Shown here piece after piece: positions 29,949-36,393 of a stretch of 36,393 bases of DNA. Made by a program: the position numbers and the translations under genes. The notes under the pieces were generated by a model. It worked only from the letters and a program-made list of their open reading frames with translations, had not been told where the DNA came from and searched no databases. Source of the stretch: an uncultured Oscillospiraceae bacterium (GTDB lineage: Bacteria > Bacillota > Clostridia > Oscillospirales > Oscillospiraceae); contig CAKTKM010000002.1 in assembly GCA_934569425.1 (NCBI GenBank), forward strand, positions 1-36,393, written 5' to 3'. Position 1 is the stretch's first letter, and the number at the start of each line of letters is the position of its first letter.

Positions 29949-30419
29949 TCAGAATGGCAGATCGCCGTCTGCATCGTCGATCTCGGCAAATTCGCCGCCC
30001 ACAGGAGCCGCGAAGCCACCGCCGGCAGGCGCCGTATAGGCGGGAGCGCTGGGTGCGCTGTAGGCAGGAGCGTCGTTGAACGCGCCGCCGTTGCCTGCGG
30101 GCCGGCTGTCACCGAAATACACGTTGTCGGCAACGATCTCCGCTGTGCGGCGCTTGTTGCCTTCTTTATCCTGCCAGTCGCGGATCTGCAGGCGACCCTC
30201 CACCACGGCCATACGACCCTTGGTGAAATATTTCGCCACAAACTCTGCCGTGGCACGCCATGCGACCACGTCGATGAAATCCGTTTCCTTCTCGCCGGAG
30301 GCGGACTTGAAATCACGATCCACCGCCAGCGTGAAGCCGGTGACAGGATGCCCCGACTGCGTGCGGCGCAGCTCGGGGTCACGGGTCAGACGACCCATGA
30401 TAAAGATCTTGTTGAGCAT
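29949..30419 (-). CDS. ssb: Single-stranded DNA-binding protein
   Basis: This 156-residue SSB has an OB fold at residues 1-105 ([47 protein letters not shown]), a Gly/Ala/Pro-rich flexible tail and the acidic tip DDADGDLPF that recruits replication and repair partners. It coats single-stranded DNA as a tetramer. AAGGAGG precedes the ATG. It lies between rpsF and rpsR, 12 bp after rpsF, the common bacterial order. Confidence 0.96.
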   Translation of the reverse strand: MLNKIFIMGRLTRDPELRRTQSGHPVTGFTLAVDRDFKSASGEKETDFIDVVAWRATAEFVAKYFTKGRMAVVEGRLQIRDWQDKEGNKRRTAEIVADNVYFGDSRPAGNGGAFNDAPAYSAPSAPAYTAPAGGGFAAPVGGEFAEIDDADGDLPF

Positions 30420-30431
30420 TGGGCGCCCTCC

Positions 30432-30728
30432 TTACTCGTCCTTGCAGACGATCATGGAACGCATAACGCCCTCGGTAATGCCCAGAATACGATCCAGCTC
30501 CCGGGGGAATTCCGGCGCGCTGGTGAAGGACATCAGGACATAATAGCCTTCGGTCTTGTAGTCGATCGCGTAAGCGAGACGACGCTTGCCCCACTCGTCA
30601 ACAACGACGTTGGAAGCATGCTGTTCAGCCAGAGCCTGAAACTTTGCCACGGTGGCGGCAACAGCCTCCTCACCCTGTGCGGGGTCGATGATGTAAACGA
30701 CCTCATAGTTGGCGGAAATCTTAGCCAT
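30432..30728 (-). CDS. rpsF: 30S ribosomal protein bS6
   Basis: This 98-residue protein has the S6 fold: YEVVYIIDPAQGEEAVAATVAKF at the start, VVDEWGKRRLAYAIDYKTEGYYVLMSF in the middle, and LDRILGITEGVMRSMIV at the end. It binds the small-subunit platform as a pair with bS18. The start at 30728 follows AGGAGG; upstream in-frame codons belong to the leader. First gene of the rpsF-ssb-rpsR operon, with a leader hairpin that could bind the S6:S18 complex. Confidence 0.96.
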   Translation of the reverse strand: MAKISANYEVVYIIDPAQGEEAVAATVAKFQALAEQHASNVVVDEWGKRRLAYAIDYKTEGYYVLMSFTSAPEFPRELDRILGITEGVMRSMIVCKDE

Positions 30729-30755
30729 ACTTTTGCACCTCCTTTTGGACTTATG

Positions 30756-30777
30756 GCCCCTGTTCTCGGACAGGAGC
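30756..30777 (-). promoter_or_regulatory. Candidate S6:S18 autoregulatory leader hairpin
   Basis: The leader forms an 8-bp stem (GCTCCTGT / ACAGGGGC, one G-T pair) with loop CCGAGA. A CCG-bearing hairpin in rpsF leaders is reported to bind the S6:S18 complex and repress translation. The match here is only to a hairpin with CCG in a single-stranded part, so it is tentative. Confidence 0.45.
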
Positions 30778-30818
30778 AAGGATTTGCCCGCATCTTGCCA
30801 TAATACACGAGCCTAATT

Positions 30819-30846
30819 ATTTTATCATTTTCCCCGCAAAAGTCAA
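30819..30846 (-). promoter_or_regulatory. Promoter of rpsF-ssb-rpsR
   Basis: On the minus strand TTGACT (30846-30841), a 16-bp spacer and TAAAAT (30824-30819) lie across the stop codon of queT. No terminator separates queT from rpsF, so read-through is possible. Confidence 0.7.
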
Positions 30847-31352
30847 TCCTTTTTTTGCAGATCCTTAAAAAACTTCGTCTTTTCCAGCCCTTTCAGCAGC
30901 AAAAGCCCCAATCCGTAGCATACCACCGCCTCGCTGACTGCCAGCGAACAGGCGTTATACCAGAACGCCGCCATAAACGCATGGGTAAAGCCGGTCTGTT
31001 CAAAGGCCAGCAGCCCGCCCACCAGCACCATGTTCACCACCACCGGCGGCAGCGCCGCCAGATAGCGGCTGCGGCAGCGGGAGGTGAGCCACGCGGCCAC
31101 CAGCGTGGCCAGAGAGCCCACAACAATGTCCAGCAGCCCGTAGGGACTGAACAGGTTGGCGATGAGACACCCCACAAACAGTCCCCCCACCGCCTCGGGA
31201 AACAGAAACGGCGTCAAACACAGCGCCTCGGAAAACCGGAACTGAATGGAGCCGAAGGTCAGTCCGAACACGGAGCCGAAAATCGCCATGACGGCGTAGG
31301 CCGCGCCGATCATGCCGGCCACTGCCAGCTTTCGGGTGGCACTGTTCCTCAT
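30843..31352 (-). CDS. queT: Queuosine precursor transporter substrate-binding (S) component, QueT family
   Basis: This 169-residue membrane protein of about five spans has the QueT pattern: AAYAVMAIFGSVFGLTFGSIQFRFSEALCLTPFLFPEAVGGLFVGCLIANL near the N-terminus, then GLLDIVVGSLATLVAAWLT. Such proteins are thought to be ECF-transporter S components that bring in a queuosine precursor (preQ0, preQ1 or queuine) with a shared energising module encoded elsewhere. It overlaps the putative anti-sigma gene by 4 bp (ATGA) and is the last gene of the dus operon. No preQ1 riboswitch is seen, as expected for an internal gene. Confidence 0.87.
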   Translation of the reverse strand: MRNSATRKLAVAGMIGAAYAVMAIFGSVFGLTFGSIQFRFSEALCLTPFLFPEAVGGLFVGCLIANLFSPYGLLDIVVGSLATLVAAWLTSRCRSRYLAALPPVVVNMVLVGGLLAFEQTGFTHAFMAAFWYNACSLAVSEAVVCYGLGLLLLKGLEKTKFFKDLQKKD

Positions 31353-31993
31353 TCCGCCGCCTCCAGTGTCAGCGTCAGGCTGCCCTCTATGCCGTACAGC
31401 GCGTCCACAGACTCGCCCAGCTTCGCCGCCTGCTCCGCTGTCAGAACGTAGACGCTTCGCCCATTCTCCGTGGTCTCCGGCTGGATCCCACTCTCCATCA
31501 AAGCTGCCATGGCGTCCCGAGCGTCCTGACCCACCAGGGTCAGCGCCTGCTCGGTGTCATGAGCCAATTTCCCGGTAGTTTCTTCCCTTTCGGTCATTTT
31601 CTGGCTGCCATCGCTGCCGTTATCTCCGTTTTCGTCGGCGCCATTGCCCACCACGAACTGCTGCACGGGCGCCTTGTCGGCGGGGTCACCTGCGGTGGCA
31701 TCGTCTGTTTCCGGTGCGGCGGCACAATCCGCCATGTTGTTGCTCTCAGGCGCGGCGCTGCCCATACCGTCGCTCATTCTCACCAGCGGAATGGCCACCA
31801 CGATCACCGCGCAGGCCGCCAGCGCCGCCAGTACACGGATGACCGGCTGCGCCTTGCGGGGCTTTTCCTGGGGAGTGCGGCGCACCTGCTCCATCACCCG
31901 CGCCGTAAAATCCTCAGAGGGCGCGGCATCGCTGGCCAATGCGTCACGCAGCAGCGCATCAAAGGCGTCGTGTTCCCATTGTTCGTTTTTCAT
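31349..31993 (-). CDS. Putative anti-sigma factor (single-pass membrane protein)
   Basis: This 214-residue protein has an acidic cytoplasmic N-terminus (about 1-47, with FDALLRDALASD and FTARVMEQVRR), one membrane span (VIRVLAALAACAVIVVAIPLV, about 51-71), a low-complexity Asp/Asn/Ala linker and an outer domain with YVLTAEQAAKLGESVDALYG. It follows the ECF sigma gene with an ATGA overlap, the normal place for its anti-sigma partner. The zinc anti-sigma motif HxxxCxxC is absent, so the sigma-binding helix is not of the ZAS type. Function is inferred from position and topology. Confidence 0.7.
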   Translation of the reverse strand: MKNEQWEHDAFDALLRDALASDAAPSEDFTARVMEQVRRTPQEKPRKAQPVIRVLAALAACAVIVVAIPLVRMSDGMGSAAPESNNMADCAAAPETDDATAGDPADKAPVQQFVVGNGADENGDNGSDGSQKMTEREETTGKLAHDTEQALTLVGQDARDAMAALMESGIQPETTENGRSVYVLTAEQAAKLGESVDALYGIEGSLTLTLEAAE

Positions 31994-32586
31994 TGCCGCC
32001 CCTCCTTTCCATTGGTTTCTGTATGTATGACGCTCCCTGCGCCGAAAAGGTTCCCGCTTTGAGACAAAATCTCCTTGAGCTGCGACCGCGCCCGGTTCAG
32101 CCGTGACTTCACTGTGCCGACCGGCAGCTTCAGCGCCGTGCCGATCTCCTCATAGCTCAGCTCCTGCAGGAACCGCAGCACCACGATCTGCCGGTACTCC
32201 GGCGTCAGCTGCCAGATAGCGTCACGCACCGCCTGCCGCTGTTCGGACTGCTCCACCCGCTGCTGCGGGTCAGGCGCGTTGTCGGGCGCGTTGACCTCGG
32301 TGATGTCCTCAGCGGCGATCTGCCGCTTTTCCCGCCGCAGCAGGTCGATGGCGGCATGACTGGCCAGCTGATAAAGCCAGGTGGAGAACTTGCTCTCCCC
32401 CCGGAAATTGGGCAATCCCCTCCACGCGGCGATAAAAGCCTCCTGCGCCGCCTCTTCGGCGTCGGCGGCATTGCCGCACATCCGCAGGGCAAGCCGGAAC
32501 ACCGGCTCGCGATAGGCCTCCACCAGCTGTTCAAAGGCGTCGGCGTCACCCCGCCGCGCCCGTGCAATGATGTTTTCCTGATTCAT
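31990..32586 (-). CDS. ECF-family RNA polymerase sigma factor (SigW-like)
   Basis: This 198-residue protein has sigma region 2 ([63 protein letters not shown], about 18-88) and region 4 ([48 protein letters not shown], about 127-174). It redirects RNA polymerase to a small regulon, often envelope stress. The start at 32586 follows GAGGG and overlaps the dus stop by 4 bp; upstream in-frame codons lie inside dus. It is joined by ATGA overlap to the likely anti-sigma. Confidence 0.93.
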   Translation of the reverse strand: MNQENIIARARRGDADAFEQLVEAYREPVFRLALRMCGNAADAEEAAQEAFIAAWRGLPNFRGESKFSTWLYQLASHAAIDLLRREKRQIAAEDITEVNAPDNAPDPQQRVEQSEQRQAVRDAIWQLTPEYRQIVVLRFLQELSYEEIGTALKLPVGTVKSRLNRARSQLKEILSQSGNLFGAGSVIHTETNGKEGRQ

Positions 32587-33551
32587 TTCAAATCCCTCTT
32601 GATGCCCGCCGTCACGCGGTACACGTCCTCCATGGTGTTCATCCGAACGATCTGATCCTTGTAATAATTGGCATGCGGCACTCCTTTGAGATACCATGCG
32701 TAATGCCGCCGCGCCTCCAAAATGGCGATCCGCTCGCCCTTATCCTCTTTTGCCAGTTGGATCTGCCGCACCGCCAGGTCACACCGCTCCGCAAGGGGCG
32801 GCAGCGGCGGCACAGGTCTTCCCTCCAACGCCGCGGCACACTGCTGGAACAACCACGGATTGCCGAAGCAGCCCCGTCCGATCATCGCCATATCCGCGCC
32901 GGTAAAGCGCAGAATTTTCAGGCAGTCCTCTGCCGAAAATACATCCCCGTTGGCAATAACGGGAATGGAGACGGCCTCCTTCACCTCCCGAATGGTGACC
33001 CAATCCGCCTGGCCGCCGTACATCTGGGTACGGGTGCGCCCGTGAACGGCCACCGCCGCCACACCGGCCTGCTCCAGCATCTTCGCCAGCTCCACCGCGT
33101 TGATGCTTCCCTTATCCCATCCCCGGCGCATCTTCACCGTCACCGGCACAGGGCTTGCCTTCACCACCGCTTCGGCAATGCGGGCAGCCTTCTCCGGATC
33201 CTTCATCAGTGCCGAGCCTTCGCCGTTCGACACCACCTTCCCTACGGGGCAGCCCATATTGATGTCAATGACCTCCGCGCCGGACACCTCCGCCGCGATC
33301 TGTGCCGCCTCCGCCATGCAGGTGGTGTCGCTGCCGAAGATCTGCGCCGCCGCCGGATGCTCATTGGGCGCCATTTTCAGCAACGTGCGGCTCTTTTTAT
33401 CCTGATAACACAGCGCCTTGGCGCTGACCAGCTCCGTGCAGGAGTAGCCCGCCCCCAGCTCACGGCAGATCTGGCGGAACGCCATGTCCGTCACGCCCGC
33501 CATGGGCGCCAGCGCCAGGCGGGAGGCCACCTCCACATTTCCGATCCTCAT
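32583..33551 (-). CDS. dus: tRNA-dihydrouridine synthase (DusB type)
   Basis: This 322-residue flavoenzyme reduces uridine to dihydrouridine in the tRNA D loop with FMN and NADPH. Visible features: [24 protein letters not shown] (about 14-37), the catalytic-cysteine motif [19 protein letters not shown] near residue 100, [10 protein letters not shown] near 140, [16 protein letters not shown] near 168, and VIANGDV near 196. The start at 33551 (MRIGNVEV) has GGAGG about 10 bases upstream. Earlier in-frame codons encode an Arg-rich non-conserved lead and cross the promoter. First gene of dus-sigma-anti-sigma-queT. Confidence 0.93.
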   Translation of the reverse strand: MRIGNVEVASRLALAPMAGVTDMAFRQICRELGAGYSCTELVSAKALCYQDKKSRTLLKMAPNEHPAAAQIFGSDTTCMAEAAQIAAEVSGAEVIDINMGCPVGKVVSNGEGSALMKDPEKAARIAEAVVKASPVPVTVKMRRGWDKGSINAVELAKMLEQAGVAAVAVHGRTRTQMYGGQADWVTIREVKEAVSIPVIANGDVFSAEDCLKILRFTGADMAMIGRGCFGNPWLFQQCAAALEGRPVPPLPPLAERCDLAVRQIQLAKEDKGERIAILEARRHYAWYLKGVPHANYYKDQIVRMNTMEDVYRVTAGIKRDLK

Positions 33552-33599
33552 TGGGTCATATCCTCCATGTAACGCACATAAACGAAAGTATGTCCGCAT

Positions 33600-33608
33600 A
33601 TTATACCA
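33600..33608 (-). promoter_or_regulatory. Extended -10 promoter of the dus operon
   Basis: TGG-TATAAT on the minus strand (-10 at 33605-33600) lies about 50 bp upstream of the ATG. The -35 at 17 bp (TTCCTT) is poor, which an extended -10 can offset. Confidence 0.5.
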
Positions 33609-33643
33609 CATCCCTTTTCGGAAAGGAAGAGGGGAAAAAAGAA

Positions 33644-33664
33644 GGCGGACGCTCCGCGTCCGCC
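33644..33664 (-). terminator. Terminator downstream of spoIIE and the small membrane protein
   Basis: An 8-bp perfect stem (GGCGGACG / CGTCCGCC, loop of 5) is followed on the minus strand by TTCTTTTTTCCCC, upstream of the dus promoter. Confidence 0.85.
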
Positions 33665-33732
33665 CCAAGTGAGGAGAAAAATGTGGAAAGAAAGTACCAT
33701 TGATGGTATTCAATGGCAGAAAGCAAAGTCGT

Positions 33733-33999
33733 TTACAGCAGCGCCACCGCTGCCCATACTGCGCCGATAACGGCGCTGCCCGCCGCCATCCATAGCGGCG
33801 GTGTCATCCGGAAGCCCTTTTGGGGCATACCGTGAGTGCGGGCATAGCTTTTGGCCACACGAACGGCCTGATCTACCAGCTGCTGCTGGCTGACCCCCGC
33901 TCCGTCGCCGCTGAGAATAAAGATCGCCTGTTCAAAAACCTGCGGGTCGGGGCTGTCCACCACAATGACCCTTCGGGAAACGCCTTTTACCAAAACCAT
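33733..33999 (-). CDS. Small conserved membrane protein following spoIIE
   Basis: This 88-residue protein starts [19 protein letters not shown], has a helical middle ([17 protein letters not shown]) and one C-terminal membrane span ([22 protein letters not shown] cluster). I recognise the pattern from related Clostridia but know no function. The start is not certain: the ATG at 33999 has AAGGAGG only 2 bases away, while an in-frame TTG (33993) sits at ideal spacing and another TTG at 34086 overlaps spoIIE but has no ribosome site. 33999 is chosen because the family appears to begin MVLVKG. It may be co-transcribed with spoIIE. Confidence 0.65.
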   Translation of the reverse strand: MVLVKGVSRRVIVVDSPDPQVFEQAIFILSGDGAGVSQQQLVDQAVRVAKSYARTHGMPQKGFRMTPPLWMAAGSAVIGAVWAAVALL

Positions 34000-34048
34000 G
34001 CCCTCCTTGCGCTCGTTATGGAAAAAGTATGTCCCGTAAGCAGGCGGC

Positions 34049-36046
34049 TTATACCCGTTTTGCGGCTTCGTCTTCAGATTTTTCAAGCCGCAGCGCCAGC
34101 ACGGCGCAATCGTCCCGCAGTCCGCCGTACCGGCGTGACTCCGCCAGGATCATCTGTGCCAGCGCCTGACTGTCGCCTCCCGGCCATTGCCGCAAAAGCT
34201 CCCGCAGCCACTCTTCCCCCTGGGCGGTAACACCGTCGCTGACCATTACCAGCACGCTGCCGGCCTCCAGCTGCAGCCCCGTAGCCTCCGGCGGAAGCCG
34301 CACCGCCTGCAAGCCCGCCGGAAGGCTTCCGCCCTCCAGACGGCTCACGGTGTCGCCCCGCTTTACATAGGAGGCCGCCGCGCCGTATTTATACAGCGTG
34401 GCCGCACCGCTGCGGCGATCCAGCGCCAGTAGATCGATGGTGGTAAAGGCGCCGCCCTCCTGACACCGCAGGGTCATGGCGTTATTGATGGTCTTCAGCG
34501 CCGCGTCCGGGCGGATGCCCGCTTTCAGGAACTGCCGCAGCAGCCGCACCGTCATGGCACTCTCTGCGTGCGCCGCCGCGCCGCTGCCCATGCCGTCGGA
34601 CAACAGCATATAGAGCGTCGCGCCGCTGGTAAACACGGCCAACTGGTCGCCGCACTGCTGCTCACCCTCCTTCGGCCGCAGCAGCGTCCCCACGCGGCAC
34701 CGCAGCAGCGCTCCCTCCGGCTCCGGCACGGTTTCGCTGCCCAACACCTCTCCCAAATGCCGGTACTGCTCCTCCGCCAGCTGCCGCGTGTCCTCCAGCC
34801 GCACCCGATACTGCCGCCGCAGCCGGAAGGCATACAGTTCCGTGTTCACAGCGCTCAAAAGCTCCGGAAAGCGGATACACCTGCTGGTGAAAAACAACGG
34901 AAAATCCTCCGTTTCCGCCCGTCCCCGCTTCAGCATGGGTCCGCATGCGTCGTTGAATGCGTTGTAGGTGCTGCTGTACTCCGTCTGCCAGCAGCGTTTT
35001 ACCAGCACGCAGTCGCGGCAGGTCTGATCCGCCGCGTGGTCAAAGATCACCGCCGGATTCTCTCCCCGTTCCTCCGGCCGGGTGCGGAACATCATATTAT
35101 ACAGATCCTGAAAGGCCGCCGCCCGCTCCTTGGCGCCGTTCCGCGCCGCCATGGCCGGCACCGCCTGTGGCCGCTCCTCCTCCGGCACCGCTACGCCCGC
35201 CAGCCATCTGGACGGCAGCACGGCATAGGCCAAAGCCGCCACCGCCGCCTGATACAGTACCGCCCACGGCCTGTCCGCGTCCAGCGCCAGCGGGATCGCT
35301 GCCGCACACAGGCAGAAGGCCATTCCCCGCAAAAGCCGCGGCCACCGCTTCACCAGCGACGCGCACAGCGCCCCCACGGCACATACCACTCCCCACAGCG
35401 CTGCCGGTGTCTTTGCCGTCAGATCTACACACGCTCCCATGGCGCCGCCGATTGCGGCGGCATATACCGGCGGCACACCGCTCCACAGCAGCGAAAGCCC
35501 TGCCGCCGCCACGCCGCCGAGGGAATATCCCTCCGCCTGCACAGCGGACAATGCCGCCACTGCCGCCGTCATAATGACCAATTGCCGGCGGCTGCGCTCC
35601 GGCGCATTTTCCGACAAGCCGCAAGCGGCCGCCGCCGCTATGGCGGCAGCGGTGACGCCCAGCGCCCACTGCGCCGCGCACCGCCCCGCCAGATACATCG
35701 CCTGCACCGCCAGCAGCGCCGCGCCTGCCAGCAGCGGCGCAAAGCCCCGTTTCGCGCCAAGCTTTGTATCTCCGAAGGCCATCCCGCCGCAGCAGATCAG
35801 CACCGCCGATGCTGCCAGCCGCAGTCCCGGCTGAAAATCGAAAAACACCAGCGCTCCAAGGATCGCGCCCGCCAGCGGCCACAGGCTTCCCTGTCCGCCG
35901 CCGAAGGCCGCCACCGCGCCCAACGCCCACGCTCCATACAGTCCGCCTACCTGTGCCGCCGCCAGCAGCGCTGTCACCGCGCACCGGACAAGCCCTTTTC
36001 TGACTGCCTCCGGTATGGACTTGTCCCGTGCCGCCGGCCGCATCAT
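34049..36046 (-). CDS. spoIIE: Stage II sporulation protein E (SpoIIE) PP2C phosphatase
   Basis: This 665-residue protein has an N-terminal block of about ten membrane spans (residues 15-285), a Cys-bearing linker (CRDCVLVKRCW, about 337-347) and a C-terminal PP2C domain with SDGMGSG near 482 and VMVSDGV near 602, carrying the metal-binding Asp residues. In sporulating cells SpoIIE sits at the polar septum and dephosphorylates SpoIIAA, which frees sigma-F in the forespore. It is shorter than the Bacillus subtilis protein (about 827), mainly in the linker. GGGGAGGG gives the first ATG at 36046. A weak TACAAT at 36097-36092 is the best -10 seen. Confidence 0.92.
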   Translation of the reverse strand: MMRPAARDKSIPEAVRKGLVRCAVTALLAAAQVGGLYGAWALGAVAAFGGGQGSLWPLAGAILGALVFFDFQPGLRLAASAVLICCGGMAFGDTKLGAKRGFAPLLAGAALLAVQAMYLAGRCAAQWALGVTAAAIAAAAACGLSENAPERSRRQLVIMTAAVAALSAVQAEGYSLGGVAAAGLSLLWSGVPPVYAAAIGGAMGACVDLTAKTPAALWGVVCAVGALCASLVKRWPRLLRGMAFCLCAAAIPLALDADRPWAVLYQAAVAALAYAVLPSRWLAGVAVPEEERPQAVPAMAARNGAKERAAAFQDLYNMMFRTRPEERGENPAVIFDHAADQTCRDCVLVKRCWQTEYSSTYNAFNDACGPMLKRGRAETEDFPLFFTSRCIRFPELLSAVNTELYAFRLRRQYRVRLEDTRQLAEEQYRHLGEVLGSETVPEPEGALLRCRVGTLLRPKEGEQQCGDQLAVFTSGATLYMLLSDGMGSGAAAHAESAMTVRLLRQFLKAGIRPDAALKTINNAMTLRCQEGGAFTTIDLLALDRRSGAATLYKYGAAASYVKRGDTVSRLEGGSLPAGLQAVRLPPEATGLQLEAGSVLVMVSDGVTAQGEEWLRELLRQWPGGDSQALAQMILAESRRYGGLRDDCAVLALRLEKSEDEAAKRV

Positions 36047-36260
36047 ATTTTGCCCTCCCCTCGCCCCCCCAGGGGCGTTTTTGATAGCCTCATTGTAGCG
36101 AAAAAAAGCTTCACATTCCGTCGGGAAATAGGGAAGGGCGGAAATAATGTGGTAAGCTTCTCTTTTTATGCAAAAACACCTCCCCGTTTCGCATGGGTGC
36201 TCATAAGACAGTAATTCTAAAAATTACGGTTATGGCATCTGTCAGGCAGGGTTGGCAACG

Positions 36261-36303
36261 AAATAACGGGTATCTGGTGAAAGCCGGATACCCGTTATTT
36301 TTT
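36261..36303. terminator. Terminator-like hairpin near the right edge
   Basis: A 14-bp perfect stem (36261-36274 with 36287-36300, 12-base loop) is followed by a T-run on the plus strand (36298-36303). On the minus strand it is followed by CGTT only. It may end a minus-strand gene entering from outside the window, or a short plus-strand RNA. The stretch 36100-36260 shows no gene. Confidence 0.6.
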
Positions 36304-36393
36304 GCCGTCACGAAAAGCAATAGATTTATTCAAAGCTTTCAGGTATAATTGCCTTAAATCAATCCTATCCCATCCATTCCGAGATTTTTTCAA
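36295..36393 (-). CDS. Possible C-terminal end of a minus-strand gene (partial)
   Basis: From the window edge the minus strand stays open for 32 codons, ends LNKSIAFRDGKK and stops at 36295-36297 inside the hairpin. The DNA is more AT-rich than the neighbours. A second frame ends EKISEWMG with a stop at 36365-36367 and is equally plausible as a C-terminus. Neither can be assigned without the sequence to the right. Confidence 0.25.
   Translation of the reverse strand: MKKSRNGWDRIDLRQLYLKALNKSIAFRDGKK

Noticed and set aside
36062..36081. CGCCCC / GGGGCG hairpin with T-run on the plus strand
   Set aside because: No plus-strand gene ends there; it lies in the spoIIE leader and has no T-run in that direction, so it is not called a terminator.
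1..36393. CRISPR arrays, insertion sequences, rRNA genes, prophage genes
   Set aside because: No regularly spaced direct repeats of CRISPR size, no transposase or integrase reading frames, and no rRNA sequence were recognised on either strand.

Overview
The window looks like chromosomal DNA from a high-GC, low-oxygen, spore-forming Firmicute, probably an Oscillospiraceae-type gut Clostridium. The reasons are a SpoIIE phosphatase, strong AGGAGG ribosome binding sites, an AgrC/AgrA-like regulator pair, an oligopeptide ABC operon and the overall protein sequence style. This placement is inferred, not computed.

Layout. (1) 1-294: a tRNA-Leu(UAG) cut by the window edge and a second, truncated copy of its 5' half. 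(2) 450-1292: a pyridoxamine kinase. (3) 1348-9210, minus strand: a five-gene surface-protein operon led by a 1773-residue Gly-rich/GLUG-repeat secreted protein. Its C-terminal domain is shared with a small secreted protein of the same operon. Two related single-pass membrane proteins and one protein with a sortase-type tail complete the set. (4) 9646-11717, plus strand: a divergent LytTR response regulator and GHKL sensor kinase. The intergenic region holds two perfect direct repeats that match the LytTR half-site pattern. They sit just upstream of a promoter pointing into the surface operon. This is the most promising undescribed system in the window. (5) 11737-19903, minus: an oligopeptide ABC transporter operon (solute-binding protein, two permeases, two ATPases). 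It is followed in tight order by a hotdog thioesterase, a DUF3810 membrane metalloprotease, a DUF3786 protein and a glycerate kinase. (6) 20096-26530: an AI-2E-family permease, a DAG-kinase-like lipid kinase, an NSS-family sodium symporter with a possibly structured leader, an FMN alpha-hydroxy-acid oxidoreductase with an N-terminal four-Cys motif, and a divergent LysE exporter/HxlR regulator pair. (7) 26634-29519, plus: a zinc uptake operon (Fur/Zur-type regulator, znuA, znuC, znuB). (8) 29650-30728, minus: rpsF-ssb-rpsR. (9) 30843-33551, minus: dus, ECF sigma, putative anti-sigma and queT, each joined to the next by a 4-base ATGA overlap. (10) 33733-36046, minus: spoIIE and a small membrane protein. 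The right edge holds only an open frame and a hairpin.

How the parts relate. Most of the window is ordinary core metabolism and transport, tightly packed and often translationally coupled. The surface-protein region looks accessory: one large repetitive secreted protein, small exported partners and a dedicated two-component system next door. The simplest reading is that the sensor kinase detects an outside signal and the LytTR regulator switches on assembly of a surface structure. That is inference from order and binding-site geometry. No sortase, signal-peptide gene or AgrB-like protease is seen in the window.
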